The notes under the pieces were generated by a model that had not been told where the DNA came from, made no database searches, and worked only from the letters and a program-made list of their open reading frames with translations. DNA of 64,000 nt. Source: Roseateles sp. DAIF2. GTDB lineage: Bacteria > Pseudomonadota > Gammaproteobacteria > Burkholderiales > Burkholderiaceae_C. The stretch is from the NCBI RefSeq assembly GCF_015624425.1, contig NZ_CP049919.1, forward strand, positions 2,790,001-2,854,000, given 5' to 3'. The translations under genes were made by a program, and so were the position numbers. Within the stretch, counting starts at the first letter, position 1. Each line of letters starts with the position of its first letter. Below are positions 1 through 10,560 of this stretch, in pieces.

Positions 1-23
1 GGCGAGGGCGCGGTGGAGGTCAT
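1..23 (-). CDS. possible 5' end of a gene running off the window edge
   Basis: An ATG on the minus strand lies 22 bases downstream of the ACP stop codon and opens a frame reading M-T-S-T-A-P-S before the window ends. In exosortase A loci the ACP is often next to one of two alpha/beta hydrolases, so a hydrolase would fit, but seven residues cannot show it. The start has no clear ribosome binding site. This is a weak call based on position. Confidence 0.25.
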
Positions 24-45
24 GCCAGCTGTCGCCACGCCGGCC

Positions 46-297
46 TCAGCCGGCCAGCTTGCCCGCGACGAAGGCGGTCAGGGAGCCGACGCTGGCGAAG
101 GTGGCGCCTTCGATCTCGTCGTCGTCGACGCTGATGCCCAGCTGCTCCTCCAGCGCGGTGAGCAGCGAGACCACGGCCATCGAGTCCAGCTCGGGGATCG
201 CGCCCAGCAGCAAGGTGTCGGGGCCGAAGGAGGCGCTGCGGCCGTCCAGGCTCAACACGTCGTCGAGGATGCGCAGAACTTGCTTTTGGGTATCCAT
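46..297 (-). CDS. acyl carrier protein, exosortase A system-associated
   Basis: An 83-residue acidic protein of normal ACP length. The motif PELDSM carries the serine (Ser39) that would receive phosphopantetheine, and helix 2 (MAVVSLLTALEEQLGI) follows as in ACPs. It is transcribed away from the acyl-CoA ligase/PLP decarboxylase pair. In exosortase A (PEP-CTERM) genomes these three proteins co-occur and are thought to make or carry a small acyl-linked product of unknown structure. It is not the housekeeping fatty-acid ACP, which sits among fab genes and has a DSL motif. The family assignment is strong; the exosortase link is inferred from the neighbours. Confidence 0.85.
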   Translation of the reverse strand: MDTQKQVLRILDDVLSLDGRSASFGPDTLLLGAIPELDSMAVVSLLTALEEQLGISVDDDEIEGATFASVGSLTAFVAGKLAG

Positions 298-410
298 GGA
301 ATCAGGGGTCTCGGCCGGGCGCGCAAAGGCGCTTGAAATCAGCGGCGCATCTTAACTGTCCGCCCTGTGGCGCCGGGCTGGGGCGCCCCCTTATCCTGAG
401 GGGCGCGGCG

Positions 411-440
411 TTGAATTTGTCACCCGCTTTCACGTACGCT
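411..440 (+). promoter_or_regulatory. possible promoter for the acyl-CoA ligase operon
   Basis: The 255-base divergent gap between ACP and ligase contains TTGAAT (411-416) and TACGCT (435-440), 18 bases apart, a passable sigma-70 pair. A 7-bp hairpin (383-389 with 400-406) lies just upstream. Both could be chance in this base composition. Confidence 0.25.
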
Positions 441-552
441 CGGCGGCGCCCGTCATGGGTGGCGATGCCAGGGGGCGTGAGATACTTTTCCGCCCCGTGC
501 GGCATCGGCCGACACCCCCTAGTTCGTCACCCTCCACCGAGCTTTCAGCCGT

Positions 553-2145
553 ATGACCGCAACCCGTCCGGATCCCGTCGACGAAGCCAGCCTGCTGCAC
601 GAACTGCCCCTGCGCCAGGCGCGGCTGCGCCCCGAGGCACCGGCCCTGGGCGACGGTCGTGGCGGCCAGCTCAGCTATGGCGAGCTGGCCGCGCAGATCC
701 AGGCCTTCGCCGGCGGCCTGCTGCAGCTGGGCCTGCAGCGCGGCGAGCGGGTCGCGATCTATCTGGAAAAGCGCTTCGAGACCGTGGTGGCCAGCTTCGG
801 CGCGCCGGCGGCCGGCGGCGTGTTCGTGCCACTGAACCCGCTGCTCAAGCCCGAGCAGGTCGGCTTCATCCTGCGCGACTGCGATGTGCGCGTGCTGATC
901 ACCTCGCCGGAGCGGCTGGCGCTGCTGCAGGAGGTGCTGCCCGAATGCCCGGCGCTGCGCCAGGTGATCGCGACCGACGGCCAGGATTGGCGTCAGCTGC
1001 TGAACAGCGAGCCGCGCCCGGGCCACCGCGTGATCGACACCGATCTCTGCGCCATCCTCTACACCTCAGGCAGCACCGGCCGGCCCAAGGGCGTGGTGCT
1101 GTCGCACCGGAACATGGTGGCCGGCGCGAAGAGCGTGGCCTCCTATCTGCGCAATCGGGCGGACGACATCCTGCTGGCCGCACTGCCGCTGTCCTTCGAC
1201 GCCGGCTTCAGCCAACTGACCACCGCCTTCCACGCCGGCGCCAAGGTGGTGCTGCTGAACTACCTGCTGCCGCGCGACGTGCTGAAGGCGATGGAGCGCG
1301 AGGGCGTGACCGGTCTGACCGCGGTGCCGCCGCTCTACATCCAGCTGGCCCAGCTGGAATGGCCGGCCGCCATCAACGAGCGCCTGCGCTACTTCGCCAA
1401 CACCGGCGGCCGCATGCCGCGCGAGACCCTGGACCTGCTGCGCCGGCGTGTGCCGGCGGCGCAGCCCTTCCTGATGTACGGCCTGACCGAGGCCTTCCGC
1501 TCCACCTATCTGCCGCCGGAGGAAGTGGACAGCCGGCCCGATTCGATCGGCCGTGCGATCCCGAATGCCGAGATCCTGGTGCTGCGCGAGGACGGCACGG
1601 AATGCGCGCCCGACGAGCCGGGCGAGCTGGTGCACCGCGGCCCGCTGGTCGGCCAGGGCTACTGGAACGACCCGGAGAAGACCGCCGAGCGCTACCGGCT
1701 GCTGCCCGCCGGCGTCGGCGGGCGCCAGGCCGGGCTGCAGCTGCCCGAGTACGCGGTGTTCTCCGGCGACACGGTGCGCCGCGACGCCGAGGGCTTTCTG
1801 TACTTCATCGGCCGGCGCGACGAGATGATCAAGACCTCGGGCTACCGCGTCAGCCCGACCGAGGTCGAGGAGATCCTCTACGCCACCCAGCTGGTCGGCG
1901 AATGCGTGGCCTTCGGCGTCGAGCATGCCAGCCTGGGCCAGGCGATCCAGATCATCGCGACCGCGCCCGCCGGCGCCGCGCAACTGGACCTGGCGGCGCT
2001 GCAGGCCGAGTGCAAGAAGCGCATGCCGGCCTATATGGTGCCCGCCGGCTTCGAGCAGCAGCCGGGCCCGTTGCCGCGCAACCCGAACGGCAAGATCGAC
2101 CGCAAACTCCTGTCCACCGCCTGGGTGGAGAAAAACCATCTATGA
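553..2145 (+). CDS. acyl-CoA ligase (AMP-forming), exosortase A system-associated
   Basis: A 530-residue ANL-superfamily adenylating enzyme that would activate a carboxylic acid as acyl-AMP and pass it to CoA or, given the neighbour, to the ACP. The phosphate-binding loop YTSGSTGRPKG is at residues 170-180, the A5-type motif YGLTEAFRSTY lies mid-protein, and the C-terminal catalytic lysine is in PNGKIDRK (Lys514). Length fits the TIGR03098-type family found beside exosortase A genes. The stop codon overlaps the decarboxylase start (ATGA), which indicates translational coupling. Its natural substrate is unknown. A general fatty-acyl-CoA synthetase is the alternative, but the linked decarboxylase and ACP argue for the exosortase-associated role. 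Confidence 0.88.
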   Translation: MTATRPDPVDEASLLHELPLRQARLRPEAPALGDGRGGQLSYGELAAQIQAFAGGLLQLGLQRGERVAIYLEKRFETVVASFGAPAAGGVFVPLNPLLKPEQVGFILRDCDVRVLITSPERLALLQEVLPECPALRQVIATDGQDWRQLLNSEPRPGHRVIDTDLCAILYTSGSTGRPKGVVLSHRNMVAGAKSVASYLRNRADDILLAALPLSFDAGFSQLTTAFHAGAKVVLLNYLLPRDVLKAMEREGVTGLTAVPPLYIQLAQLEWPAAINERLRYFANTGGRMPRETLDLLRRRVPAAQPFLMYGLTEAFRSTYLPPEEVDSRPDSIGRAIPNAEILVLREDGTECAPDEPGELVHRGPLVGQGYWNDPEKTAERYRLLPAGVGGRQAGLQLPEYAVFSGDTVRRDAEGFLYFIGRRDEMIKTSGYRVSPTEVEEILYATQLVGECVAFGVEHASLGQAIQIIATAPAGAAQLDLAALQAECKKRMPAYMVPAGFEQQPGPLPRNPNGKIDRKLLSTAWVEKNHL

Positions 2146-3401
2146 GCGAGAGCGCCCCCGCCAGCAACAAGCCCGTGCATGCGCCGATGGCGCAGTTCCC
2201 GGTTCAACAGGGCGAGTTGATCGTCGGCGGCCAGCGTCTGTCGGTGCTGGCCGAGCGGGTCGGCCAGACCCCGTTCTATGCCTATGACCGCGGCCTGCTG
2301 AAGGCCCGGGTGGCGCAGCTGCGCGCCGCGCTGCCGGCAGCGGTGAAGCTGCATTACGCGATGAAGGCCAACCCGATGCCGGCCCTGGTCGGCCTGATGG
2401 CCGGCCTGGTCGATGGCATCGACGTGGCCTCGGCGGGCGAGCTGAAGGTGGCGCTGGACGCCGGCGCGGACCCGGCCGAGATCAGCTTCGCCGGCCCGGC
2501 CAAGCGCGCCGTCGAGCTGCGCCAGTCGGTGGCCGCGGGCGTGCTGGTCAATGTCGAATCGGAGCGCGAGCTGCCGCTGCTGGCCGAGGCCTCGCAGGCC
2601 CTGGGCCTGCCGGCGCGGGTGGCGCTGCGCGTCAATCCGGACTTCGAGCTGAAGGGCTCGGGCATGAAGATGGGCGGCGGCCCGAAGCAGTTCGGCATCG
2701 ATGCCGAGGTGCTGCCCGAGGTGATGGCGCGGATCGGCCGCATGGCCGGCGACGGCCTGGCCTTCGAGGGCTTCCATCTGTTCGCCGGTTCGCAGAACCT
2801 GAAGGCCGAATCGATCTGCGAGGCGCAGCAGAAGTCCTATGAGCTGGCGCTGCGCCTGGCCGCGGATGCGCCGGCCCCGGTGCGTTTCCTGAACCTGGGC
2901 GGCGGCTTCGGCATCCCCTATTTCCCGGGCGAGACGCCGCTGGAGCTGGCGCCAATCGGCGCCAATCTGCAGGCCCTGGTCGAGCGCGCCGCGCGCGAGC
3001 TGCCCCAGGCCAGCCTGGTGATCGAGCTGGGCCGCTACCTGGTCGGCGAGGCCGGCGTCTATGTGGCCCGGGTGCTGGACCGCAAGATCTCGCGCGGCCA
3101 GGTCTATCTGGTCACCGACGGCGGCCTGCACCACCACCTGTCGGCCTCCGGCAATTTTGGCCAGGTGATCCGCAAGAACTATCCGGCGATGCTGAGCCAG
3201 ACGCGCGGCGAGACCGCGCGCGAGGCCGCCTCGGTCGTGGGGCCGCTGTGCACGCCGCTGGACCTGCTGGCCGACCGGATGGAGCTGACGGCGGCCCAGC
3301 CGGGCGATCTGGCGGTGATCTACCAGTCCGGCGCCTATGGCGCCAGCGCCAGCCCCCAGGCCTTCCTGGGGCATGGGGGCTGCCCGGAAATCCTGGTCTG
3401 A
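2142..3401 (+). CDS. pyridoxal-dependent decarboxylase, exosortase A system-associated
   Basis: A 419-residue fold-type III PLP enzyme related to diaminopimelate and ornithine decarboxylases. The PLP lysine is Lys75 in YAMKANP. The glycine-rich phosphate site is NLGGGFGIPY, and a conserved cysteine sits in GPLCTPLD (Cys370). The ATG at 2142 overlaps the ligase stop, and the encoded start MSESAP precedes the conserved region by about 25 residues. It probably decarboxylates an amino acid or an aminoacylated/acylated carrier intermediate in the exosortase A small-molecule pathway. It is unlikely to be lysA, because the family hallmark is linkage to the ligase and ACP seen here. Confidence 0.87.
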   Translation: MSESAPASNKPVHAPMAQFPVQQGELIVGGQRLSVLAERVGQTPFYAYDRGLLKARVAQLRAALPAAVKLHYAMKANPMPALVGLMAGLVDGIDVASAGELKVALDAGADPAEISFAGPAKRAVELRQSVAAGVLVNVESERELPLLAEASQALGLPARVALRVNPDFELKGSGMKMGGGPKQFGIDAEVLPEVMARIGRMAGDGLAFEGFHLFAGSQNLKAESICEAQQKSYELALRLAADAPAPVRFLNLGGGFGIPYFPGETPLELAPIGANLQALVERAARELPQASLVIELGRYLVGEAGVYVARVLDRKISRGQVYLVTDGGLHHHLSASGNFGQVIRKNYPAMLSQTRGETAREAASVVGPLCTPLDLLADRMELTAAQPGDLAVIYQSGAYGASASPQAFLGHGGCPEILV

Positions 3402-3446
3402 GCGACATGCGCGGCCGCCCGGCCGCAGAACAAGAGGACAACAGCC

Positions 3447-4019
3447 TTGGGTCGACCGTTCGCGCTGGAACTGTATGGGGGGCGTCGCGCCTTTCTGCAA
3501 CTGTTGAGGGAGCAGCTGCGCCACCATGCCGGCGCGCTGGCGGCCTATCGGCGCATCGATGCCGCGGCGGTGCGGCGCCTGGTCTTCATCTGCAAGGGCA
3601 ATATCTGCCGCAGCGCCTATGCGGCCGAGCTGGCGCGCCGGCAGGGGCTGGTGGTCGACTCGGCCGGGCTGGAGGGGGATCCGGGCACGCCGGCCGATCC
3701 GAAGGCGCGCGCCTGCGCGACGCGCTTCGGGCTGAGTCTGGATGCGCATCGCGCCCAGGCGCTGGACGACTTCGAGTGGCGCGAGGGCGATCTGCTGGTG
3801 GCTTTTGAGCCGGCGCATGCGCAGCGGCTGGCAAGCTGGGCGGCGGCGCGCCAGGGCGTGCAGGTGACCCTGCTGGGCTGCTGGATGCGGCCGTGGCCTT
3901 GGCCCTATCTGCACGACCCCTATGGCCTGTCCCCCGCCTACTTCGATGCCTGTTTCACACGCATCGCGGCCGGCCTGGCCGGGCTGCGCCGGCAACTGGG
4001 GGAGGGCCCGCATGGCTGA
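3447..4019 (+). CDS. low-molecular-weight protein-tyrosine-phosphatase-like protein
   Basis: A 190-residue protein. The LMW-PTP P-loop CKGNICRS (nucleophile Cys49, Arg55) follows a roughly 40-residue N-terminal extension not usual in the family. The general-acid aspartate is likely the one in HDPYGLSPAYF. Translation starts at TTG (3447), chosen because an AAGAGGA ribosome site lies 8 bases upstream. Its last 8 bases overlap the next gene. In polysaccharide loci such phosphatases (Wzb type) dephosphorylate the tyrosine autokinase controlling chain length, so the target is probably the BY-kinase of this EPS system, which would lie outside the window. Confidence 0.82.
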   Translation: MGRPFALELYGGRRAFLQLLREQLRHHAGALAAYRRIDAAAVRRLVFICKGNICRSAYAAELARRQGLVVDSAGLEGDPGTPADPKARACATRFGLSLDAHRAQALDDFEWREGDLLVAFEPAHAQRLASWAAARQGVQVTLLGCWMRPWPWPYLHDPYGLSPAYFDACFTRIAAGLAGLRRQLGEGPHG

Positions 4020-5217
4020 TGATTCCCTGGCATCCTGGCGCGCCGGCCGCACGGTGCTGGTCACCGATGCCCAGGCCATCGGCTCGGTGGCGGTGATCCG
4101 CTCGCTGGGCCGCGCCGGCTATCGCGTGCTGGCGAGTTCGCCGCAGCCGACGGCGCTGGGCTTCTACTCCCGTTTCTGCGCCGGTCGGCGCGAGCAGCCG
4201 CGCGAGACGGCGGCGCTGGACGCCTGGCTCGGCGAGCTGATCGAGACCGAGGGAGTGGCGCTGATCATCCCGTCCGAGGGCTTCCTGCTGGCGCTGCGCC
4301 CCTTGTTTGCGAAGTACCGGCATCTGCTGCCGGTGCCGGACAACGAGCGCCTGGTGTTCGCCGGCCTGAGCAAATGCGATCTGTTCCGGCTCTGCGTCGA
4401 GAAGGGCCTGAGCGACGCGCTGCCACCGCATCTGCTGCTGGACGATGCCTCGGCCGCGCCGGGCGAGGCCGAGCTGGCGGCCCTTGGCCTGCCGCTGTTC
4501 ATCAAGGTCGACGCGGTGTACGCCCGGGCGGGTGAGGGCGGAGGCGCGGTGCAGCGCTGCGATTCGGTCGCGGCGGCGCTGGAGCGCTTGCCGCGCTTGC
4601 GCCAGGCCTATCGCCAGGTGCTGATCCAGGGCTATGTACCGGGCGTGGGCATTGGTGCCTTCCTGGCGCGCTGGAGCGGCCGGGATCTGACCGAGTTCAT
4701 GCATCGGCGCCTGCACGAGGTGCCACACACCGGGGGCGCCTCCTCCTACCGCCGCGCCTGGCGCGACGAGCGCATCCTGGCCGACGCGCGTTCGCGCATG
4801 GCCTGCCTGTCCTGGCAGGGGGTGGGCATGTTCGAGTACCGCTGGAACCCGGCCGATGGGCGCTTCTATCTGCTGGAGTTCAACTCGCGTTTCTGGGGCT
4901 CGCTGCATCTGGCGCTGTTCGCCGGCGCCGACTTCCCGCGCCTGCTGGCCGATGCCTTCTTCGGGCGGCCGGCGGCGGTGCCCACGGGCTACGATGCTGG
5001 CACGCATGCGCGCCAGACCTTCCCGGGCGAGCTGTCCTACCTGCTGTCCTGCCTGCGTGACCCGGCCTTGCCCTGGCGGCGGCGCCTCTGGCCGCTACTG
5101 GAGTTCGTGCTGCTGGGGCTGAATCCGCGGATACGCTCCGACCTGCTGTTTCCCGGCGACCGCGGGCTGTATCCGCGGGCGATGGTCCGGGCCCTGCTGA
5201 ACCTGCTGCGCCGATGA
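4012..5217 (+). CDS. ATP-grasp domain protein of an exopolysaccharide locus
   Basis: A 401-residue protein starting at the ATG at 4012, which has a GGGGGAGG site just upstream and overlaps the phosphatase gene by 8 bases. The N-terminal region (TVLVTDAQAIGSVAVIRSLG) resembles the pre-ATP-grasp fold. The ATP-grasp core holds the lysine segment LFIKVDAVYA and the metal-binding stretch YLLEFNSRFWGS. Such enzymes form a peptide- or amide-like bond through an acyl phosphate. Many exopolysaccharide gene clusters carry an uncharacterised one, perhaps adding an amino acid or other acid to the sugar or carrier. The substrate cannot be read from sequence. Confidence 0.78.
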   Translation: MADDSLASWRAGRTVLVTDAQAIGSVAVIRSLGRAGYRVLASSPQPTALGFYSRFCAGRREQPRETAALDAWLGELIETEGVALIIPSEGFLLALRPLFAKYRHLLPVPDNERLVFAGLSKCDLFRLCVEKGLSDALPPHLLLDDASAAPGEAELAALGLPLFIKVDAVYARAGEGGGAVQRCDSVAAALERLPRLRQAYRQVLIQGYVPGVGIGAFLARWSGRDLTEFMHRRLHEVPHTGGASSYRRAWRDERILADARSRMACLSWQGVGMFEYRWNPADGRFYLLEFNSRFWGSLHLALFAGADFPRLLADAFFGRPAAVPTGYDAGTHARQTFPGELSYLLSCLRDPALPWRRRLWPLLEFVLLGLNPRIRSDLLFPGDRGLYPRAMVRALLNLLRR

Positions 5218-6296
5218 CGGTGGGTGGGGCGAGACGAGAAGACATCATGCGTCGAGTGAAGATCCTCCTGCTGTACCTGTGCCGCGCGCTGGGTCTGTTC
5301 GCGCTGGCGCGCTGGTGGACGCGCGACTGCCTAAAGATCCTCTGCTATCACGGCTTCGCCTTGCGCGACGAGCAGCATTTCCGTCCCAAGCTCTTCATCA
5401 GTGCCGGGCTGTTCGAGCAACGCCTGGCGACCCTGGCGCGGCTGGGTTATCGGGTGCTGCCGCTGGGCCAGGCGGTGGACGACCTGTATGCGGGACGCAC
5501 CCGCAAGGATACGGTGGCCATCACCGTCGATGACGGCTTTCGCAGCTTTCATGCGCTGGCCGTGCCGCTGCTGCGCCGCCACGGCTTTCCCTCGACCGTC
5601 TATGTGACCAGCTACTACGTGGCGCAGGCCAACCCGGTGTTCCGGCTGCTGCTGCAGTACATGTTCTGGAAGGCCGTACCGCGCCGCATCGAGGTCGCGG
5701 GGCTGGATGGCGTGGCGATCGAGGGTCCGGTGGATCTGGCCGATGCCGAGGCCGCCGACCGGCTGCTGTGGGCCTGCATCGATCATGGCGAACAGCGCTG
5801 CGACGAAGCGCAGCGGCGTGTCCTGTGCGAGCGGCTCGGCGCGCTGCTGCAGGTGGACTTCGCGGATCTGGCGCGGGCCCATGTGATGGAGCTGATGCGG
5901 CCCGAGCAACTGGCCGATCTGGCCGCGGCCGGTGTGACGGTGGAACTGCACACCCACCGCCATCGCTTTCCCGCTGACGAGACCATCGCGCGGGGCGAGA
6001 TCGCCGACAACCGCCAGGCTCTGCAGGGCTGGCTGCCCGGCGCATCTTTCGCGCATTTCTGCTATCCCAGCGGCGAATGGGACGCGCGCCAATGGGCCTG
6101 GCTGGACGCGATGCAGGTGCGCAGCTCCACGACCTGCGAGCCCGGGCTGAACGACCGCAACACGCCGCGCCATGCATTGCGCCGCTTCCTGGACGGCGAG
6201 GACGTGCACCAGATCGAGTTCGAGGCGGCTGCCAGCGGCTTCGTCGACCTGGCACGCCGGTGGCTGGGACATGACCGGCAGCCGCAGCCGGTCTGA
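5214..6296 (+). CDS. polysaccharide deacetylase (NodB/CE4) family protein
   Basis: A protein of 360 residues from the ATG at 5214, or 349 from the ATG at 5247, which has a purine-rich GACGAGAAGA upstream. The second start is slightly preferred by its leader, the first by its 4-base overlap with the ATP-grasp stop. CE4 motifs are present: ILCYHGF, the metal-binding TVDDGF, and the zinc pair in HTHRHRFP. A hydrophobic N-terminal segment (ILLLYLCRALGLFALA) suggests membrane attachment. It would remove acetyl groups from an amino-sugar polysaccharide, as in other PEP-CTERM/EPS loci. It converges with the next gene, with two bases between stops. Confidence 0.82.
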   Translation: MTVGGARREDIMRRVKILLLYLCRALGLFALARWWTRDCLKILCYHGFALRDEQHFRPKLFISAGLFEQRLATLARLGYRVLPLGQAVDDLYAGRTRKDTVAITVDDGFRSFHALAVPLLRRHGFPSTVYVTSYYVAQANPVFRLLLQYMFWKAVPRRIEVAGLDGVAIEGPVDLADAEAADRLLWACIDHGEQRCDEAQRRVLCERLGALLQVDFADLARAHVMELMRPEQLADLAAAGVTVELHTHRHRFPADETIARGEIADNRQALQGWLPGASFAHFCYPSGEWDARQWAWLDAMQVRSSTTCEPGLNDRNTPRHALRRFLDGEDVHQIEFEAAASGFVDLARRWLGHDRQPQPV

Positions 6297-6298
6297 CC

Positions 6299-8221
<1,923 letters not shown>

Positions 8222-8258
8222 GGCGCGGGATGCTAGCAGCCCGCTCCGGCATATCACC

Positions 8259-8900
8259 TCAAGGTAAGAACAGCTCGAACACCGCGCCCCCCTCCTCATG
8301 GTCGCGCAGCACGCTGCGGCCCTGGCGGCCATGGTTCAGGTGGGCGCGGGCCACCTCGTCGCAGACCAGGCGGCCCAGGCCGGTCGAGGTGCTGGCGGGG
8401 GTGTCCTGCAGGCCCGGGCCGTCGTCGCGCACCGAGAAGCACAGCAGGCCGTCCGTGACGCGCAGGCCCAGCGTGATGCGGCTGCGCGCGAAGCGCAGGG
8501 CGTTGTAGAGCGCGGAGTCGAGCGCCAGGCGGGCCAGCGGGCGGTCGTAGAACCAGAAGGGCGGGTTGTCGTCGAACTGCTGCACCACCTCCAGCCGGCC
8601 GTGCAGCAGCATCTGCGCATCGGCGGCCAGTTCCATCAGCAGCGCATCGGGCATCTCCTCGGCCGGGCTGGCGCGCAGGCCGCCCTGTTCGATCGCGCGG
8701 TGCACGGTCAGGAACTCCATCAGGCGGCGCGTCAGCATCAGGGCCTGCTCGTTGGCCTGGCGCGCATGGGCATGGGCAGCCTCGGGCAGCGGCAGGCGGC
8801 CCAGCTTGGCCAGCTCGTCGGTCAGGATGGCCAGGCGGTTCTTCAGGTCATGCACGACCAGGGCGCTGAGACGGGGATCGAGGCCGGAGGAGGGGGGCAT
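8259..8900 (-). CDS. sensor-less histidine kinase
   Basis: A 213-residue protein from the ATG at 8900. The phosphoacceptor histidine lies only 17 residues from the N-terminus (HDLKNRLAIL), so there is no sensor, transmembrane or PAS region. Then come the N box (NALRFA) and the G1 box (DDGPGL) of the HATPase domain. It lies 13 bases downstream of the TPR response regulator, so the two are almost certainly one operon and a cognate pair. The GLGRLV G2-like region is short. Cytoplasmic; its input is probably protein-protein contact. Confidence 0.8.
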   Translation of the reverse strand: MPPSSGLDPRLSALVVHDLKNRLAILTDELAKLGRLPLPEAAHAHARQANEQALMLTRRLMEFLTVHRAIEQGGLRASPAEEMPDALLMELAADAQMLLHGRLEVVQQFDDNPPFWFYDRPLARLALDSALYNALRFARSRITLGLRVTDGLLCFSVRDDGPGLQDTPASTSTGLGRLVCDEVARAHLNHGRQGRSVLRDHEEGGAVFELFLP

Positions 8901-8913
8901 GCTGTGCGTGGGG

Positions 8914-10560
8914 TCAGGACTGGCCCGCGCGCTCGCGGAAGAACTTGCGCGCCGCCGCGACGCGGTCATGGTTGGGGTGGCTCTGCTCGAGCCGGGTCAG
9001 CAGCTCGCGCGCGCGCTCGCGGTGCTGCTCGCGCAAGCCCTGCCCGGCCTCGCCCTGCTGGCGGCCCATCGCGATCAGGTGCAGAGTGCAGAGCTCGATC
9101 AGCACATTGAAGTTCTGCGGCGACAGCTGCAGCGCCTGCTCGCCAATCTCCAGCGCCGCGGCCAGGTCGCCGCTGCGCTTGGCGCGCTGCAGCTCGGCCA
9201 GTGCGGCGCTCATCTCCTCGTTGGCGCGTTCGATCAGGGCGCGGCATTCGGCCTCGGCCGCGGTGCCGGCGGCGGCGCGCAGCGCGCTGGCCAGCAGCAG
9301 CGGACGGTCGCTGTTGTTGCGCGCCACCTCGCCGATCAGCTGCTGGCCCAGCTCGTTGCGGCCGGTGGCCAGCGCGCTCTTGGCCAGCAGCAGCTTGTGC
9401 TGCTCGTCGAGCTGGGCGCCGGCGCGTGCCAGGTCTTGCGCGACCTCGTCCATCAGCGCGGCGGCCGCGGCCTCGTTGCCCAGGCGCTGCTGGGCCTGGG
9501 CGCCGACCGCCTTGGCCAGCAGCAGGGCATCGCTCTGGCCGGCGAAGCGCTTGACGACATCGGCCGTCAGCGCGGCGGCGCGGTTCGCGTCGCCGCTGTC
9601 CAGCAGGGCCTGGGCCAGCAGCACGCTCTCCTGGTGCGTGGGCGAGACCGCATGGCGGTTCTTCGCCACCGCCTGCTCCAGCGACTTGAGCGCCAGCTCG
9701 GTCTCGCCAGCGGCCAGCGCCATGCTGCCCAGGCGGATCTTGCGCTTGGCGTTCGGCACCAGATCGGCCACGGTGCGCGCGGTGTCCAGCGCGGTCTGCT
9801 GGTCGCCCAGGTCCTCGGCGATCTCCAGCAGGGTGTCGTAGGCGCTGGCGAAGCTGGGCTGGCTCTTGGTCAGCTGCTCCAGCGCGCTGCGCGCGGCGTC
9901 CAGCTTGCCCTGGGCGCGCAGGGCCTGGGCATGGCCCAGGCGCGCCCAGGCGAGCTCGGAGTTCAGGTCCAGCGCGCGGCCGTAGCAAGCCTGGGCCTCG
10001 TCGAAGCGGGCCAGCCGCATCAGCGCCTGGGCCTTGTGCTTCAGGCCCTCGACGCTGAGCGCGTCGCCGCGCTTGATATAGGTCTCGGCCTCGACCAGCA
10101 CCTTCTCCCATTGCTGCGCGTCGCTGGCCAGCAGCAGCGGCGCCAGCGCCTGCTTGCGCGCCGACAGACCCTCGATATAGCGCGACAGCAGCTGGTCGGT
10201 GAAGGGCTTGACGATGTAGCCGTCGGGCATGAAATCGCCGGCGGCCAGGATGTCGGCGCGCAGCGCATTGGCGGTGATGTAGATCCAGGGTGCGACCGGG
10301 CTGAGCAGCCGGCCGCCGCGCGCCGCCTCCAGCAGCTGCTGGCCGTCGGGGCCTTCGCCGAGGTTGTAGTCGCTCAGCACCAGGTCCACCTTGTCGGCGC
10401 GCAGGGCCTTCAGCGCCTCGGCCGCGTTGGCCGCCATCAGCACATGGCGAAAGCCCAGGCGGAACAGCGATTCGCGGATGATCTGCCGCACCTGCTGCTG
10501 GTCGTCGATCACCAGCACCTTGAAGGCGCTGGTGGGCTTGCCGGCACTCGTGGTGTTCAT
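8914..10560 (-). CDS. response regulator with C-terminal tetratricopeptide repeats
   Basis: A 548-residue protein. The receiver domain occupies residues 14-130 with acidic pair Asp19/Asp20, phosphoacceptor Asp64 (LVLSDYNLG) and Lys118 (IVKPF). The rest is an alpha-helical TPR-like array, for example DEAQACYGRALDLNSELAWA, with no DNA-binding or enzymatic output domain. Output is therefore likely by protein interaction. It is the first gene of a two-gene operon with the small histidine kinase, and diverges from the lipoxygenase gene across a 201-base gap, so shared regulation is possible. Similar TPR receivers occur in pseudomonads and Burkholderiales without a settled function. Confidence 0.85.
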   Translation of the reverse strand: MNTTSAGKPTSAFKVLVIDDQQQVRQIIRESLFRLGFRHVLMAANAAEALKALRADKVDLVLSDYNLGEGPDGQQLLEAARGGRLLSPVAPWIYITANALRADILAAGDFMPDGYIVKPFTDQLLSRYIEGLSARKQALAPLLLASDAQQWEKVLVEAETYIKRGDALSVEGLKHKAQALMRLARFDEAQACYGRALDLNSELAWARLGHAQALRAQGKLDAARSALEQLTKSQPSFASAYDTLLEIAEDLGDQQTALDTARTVADLVPNAKRKIRLGSMALAAGETELALKSLEQAVAKNRHAVSPTHQESVLLAQALLDSGDANRAAALTADVVKRFAGQSDALLLAKAVGAQAQQRLGNEAAAAALMDEVAQDLARAGAQLDEQHKLLLAKSALATGRNELGQQLIGEVARNNSDRPLLLASALRAAAGTAAEAECRALIERANEEMSAALAELQRAKRSGDLAAALEIGEQALQLSPQNFNVLIELCTLHLIAMGRQQGEAGQGLREQHRERARELLTRLEQSHPNHDRVAAARKFFRERAGQS

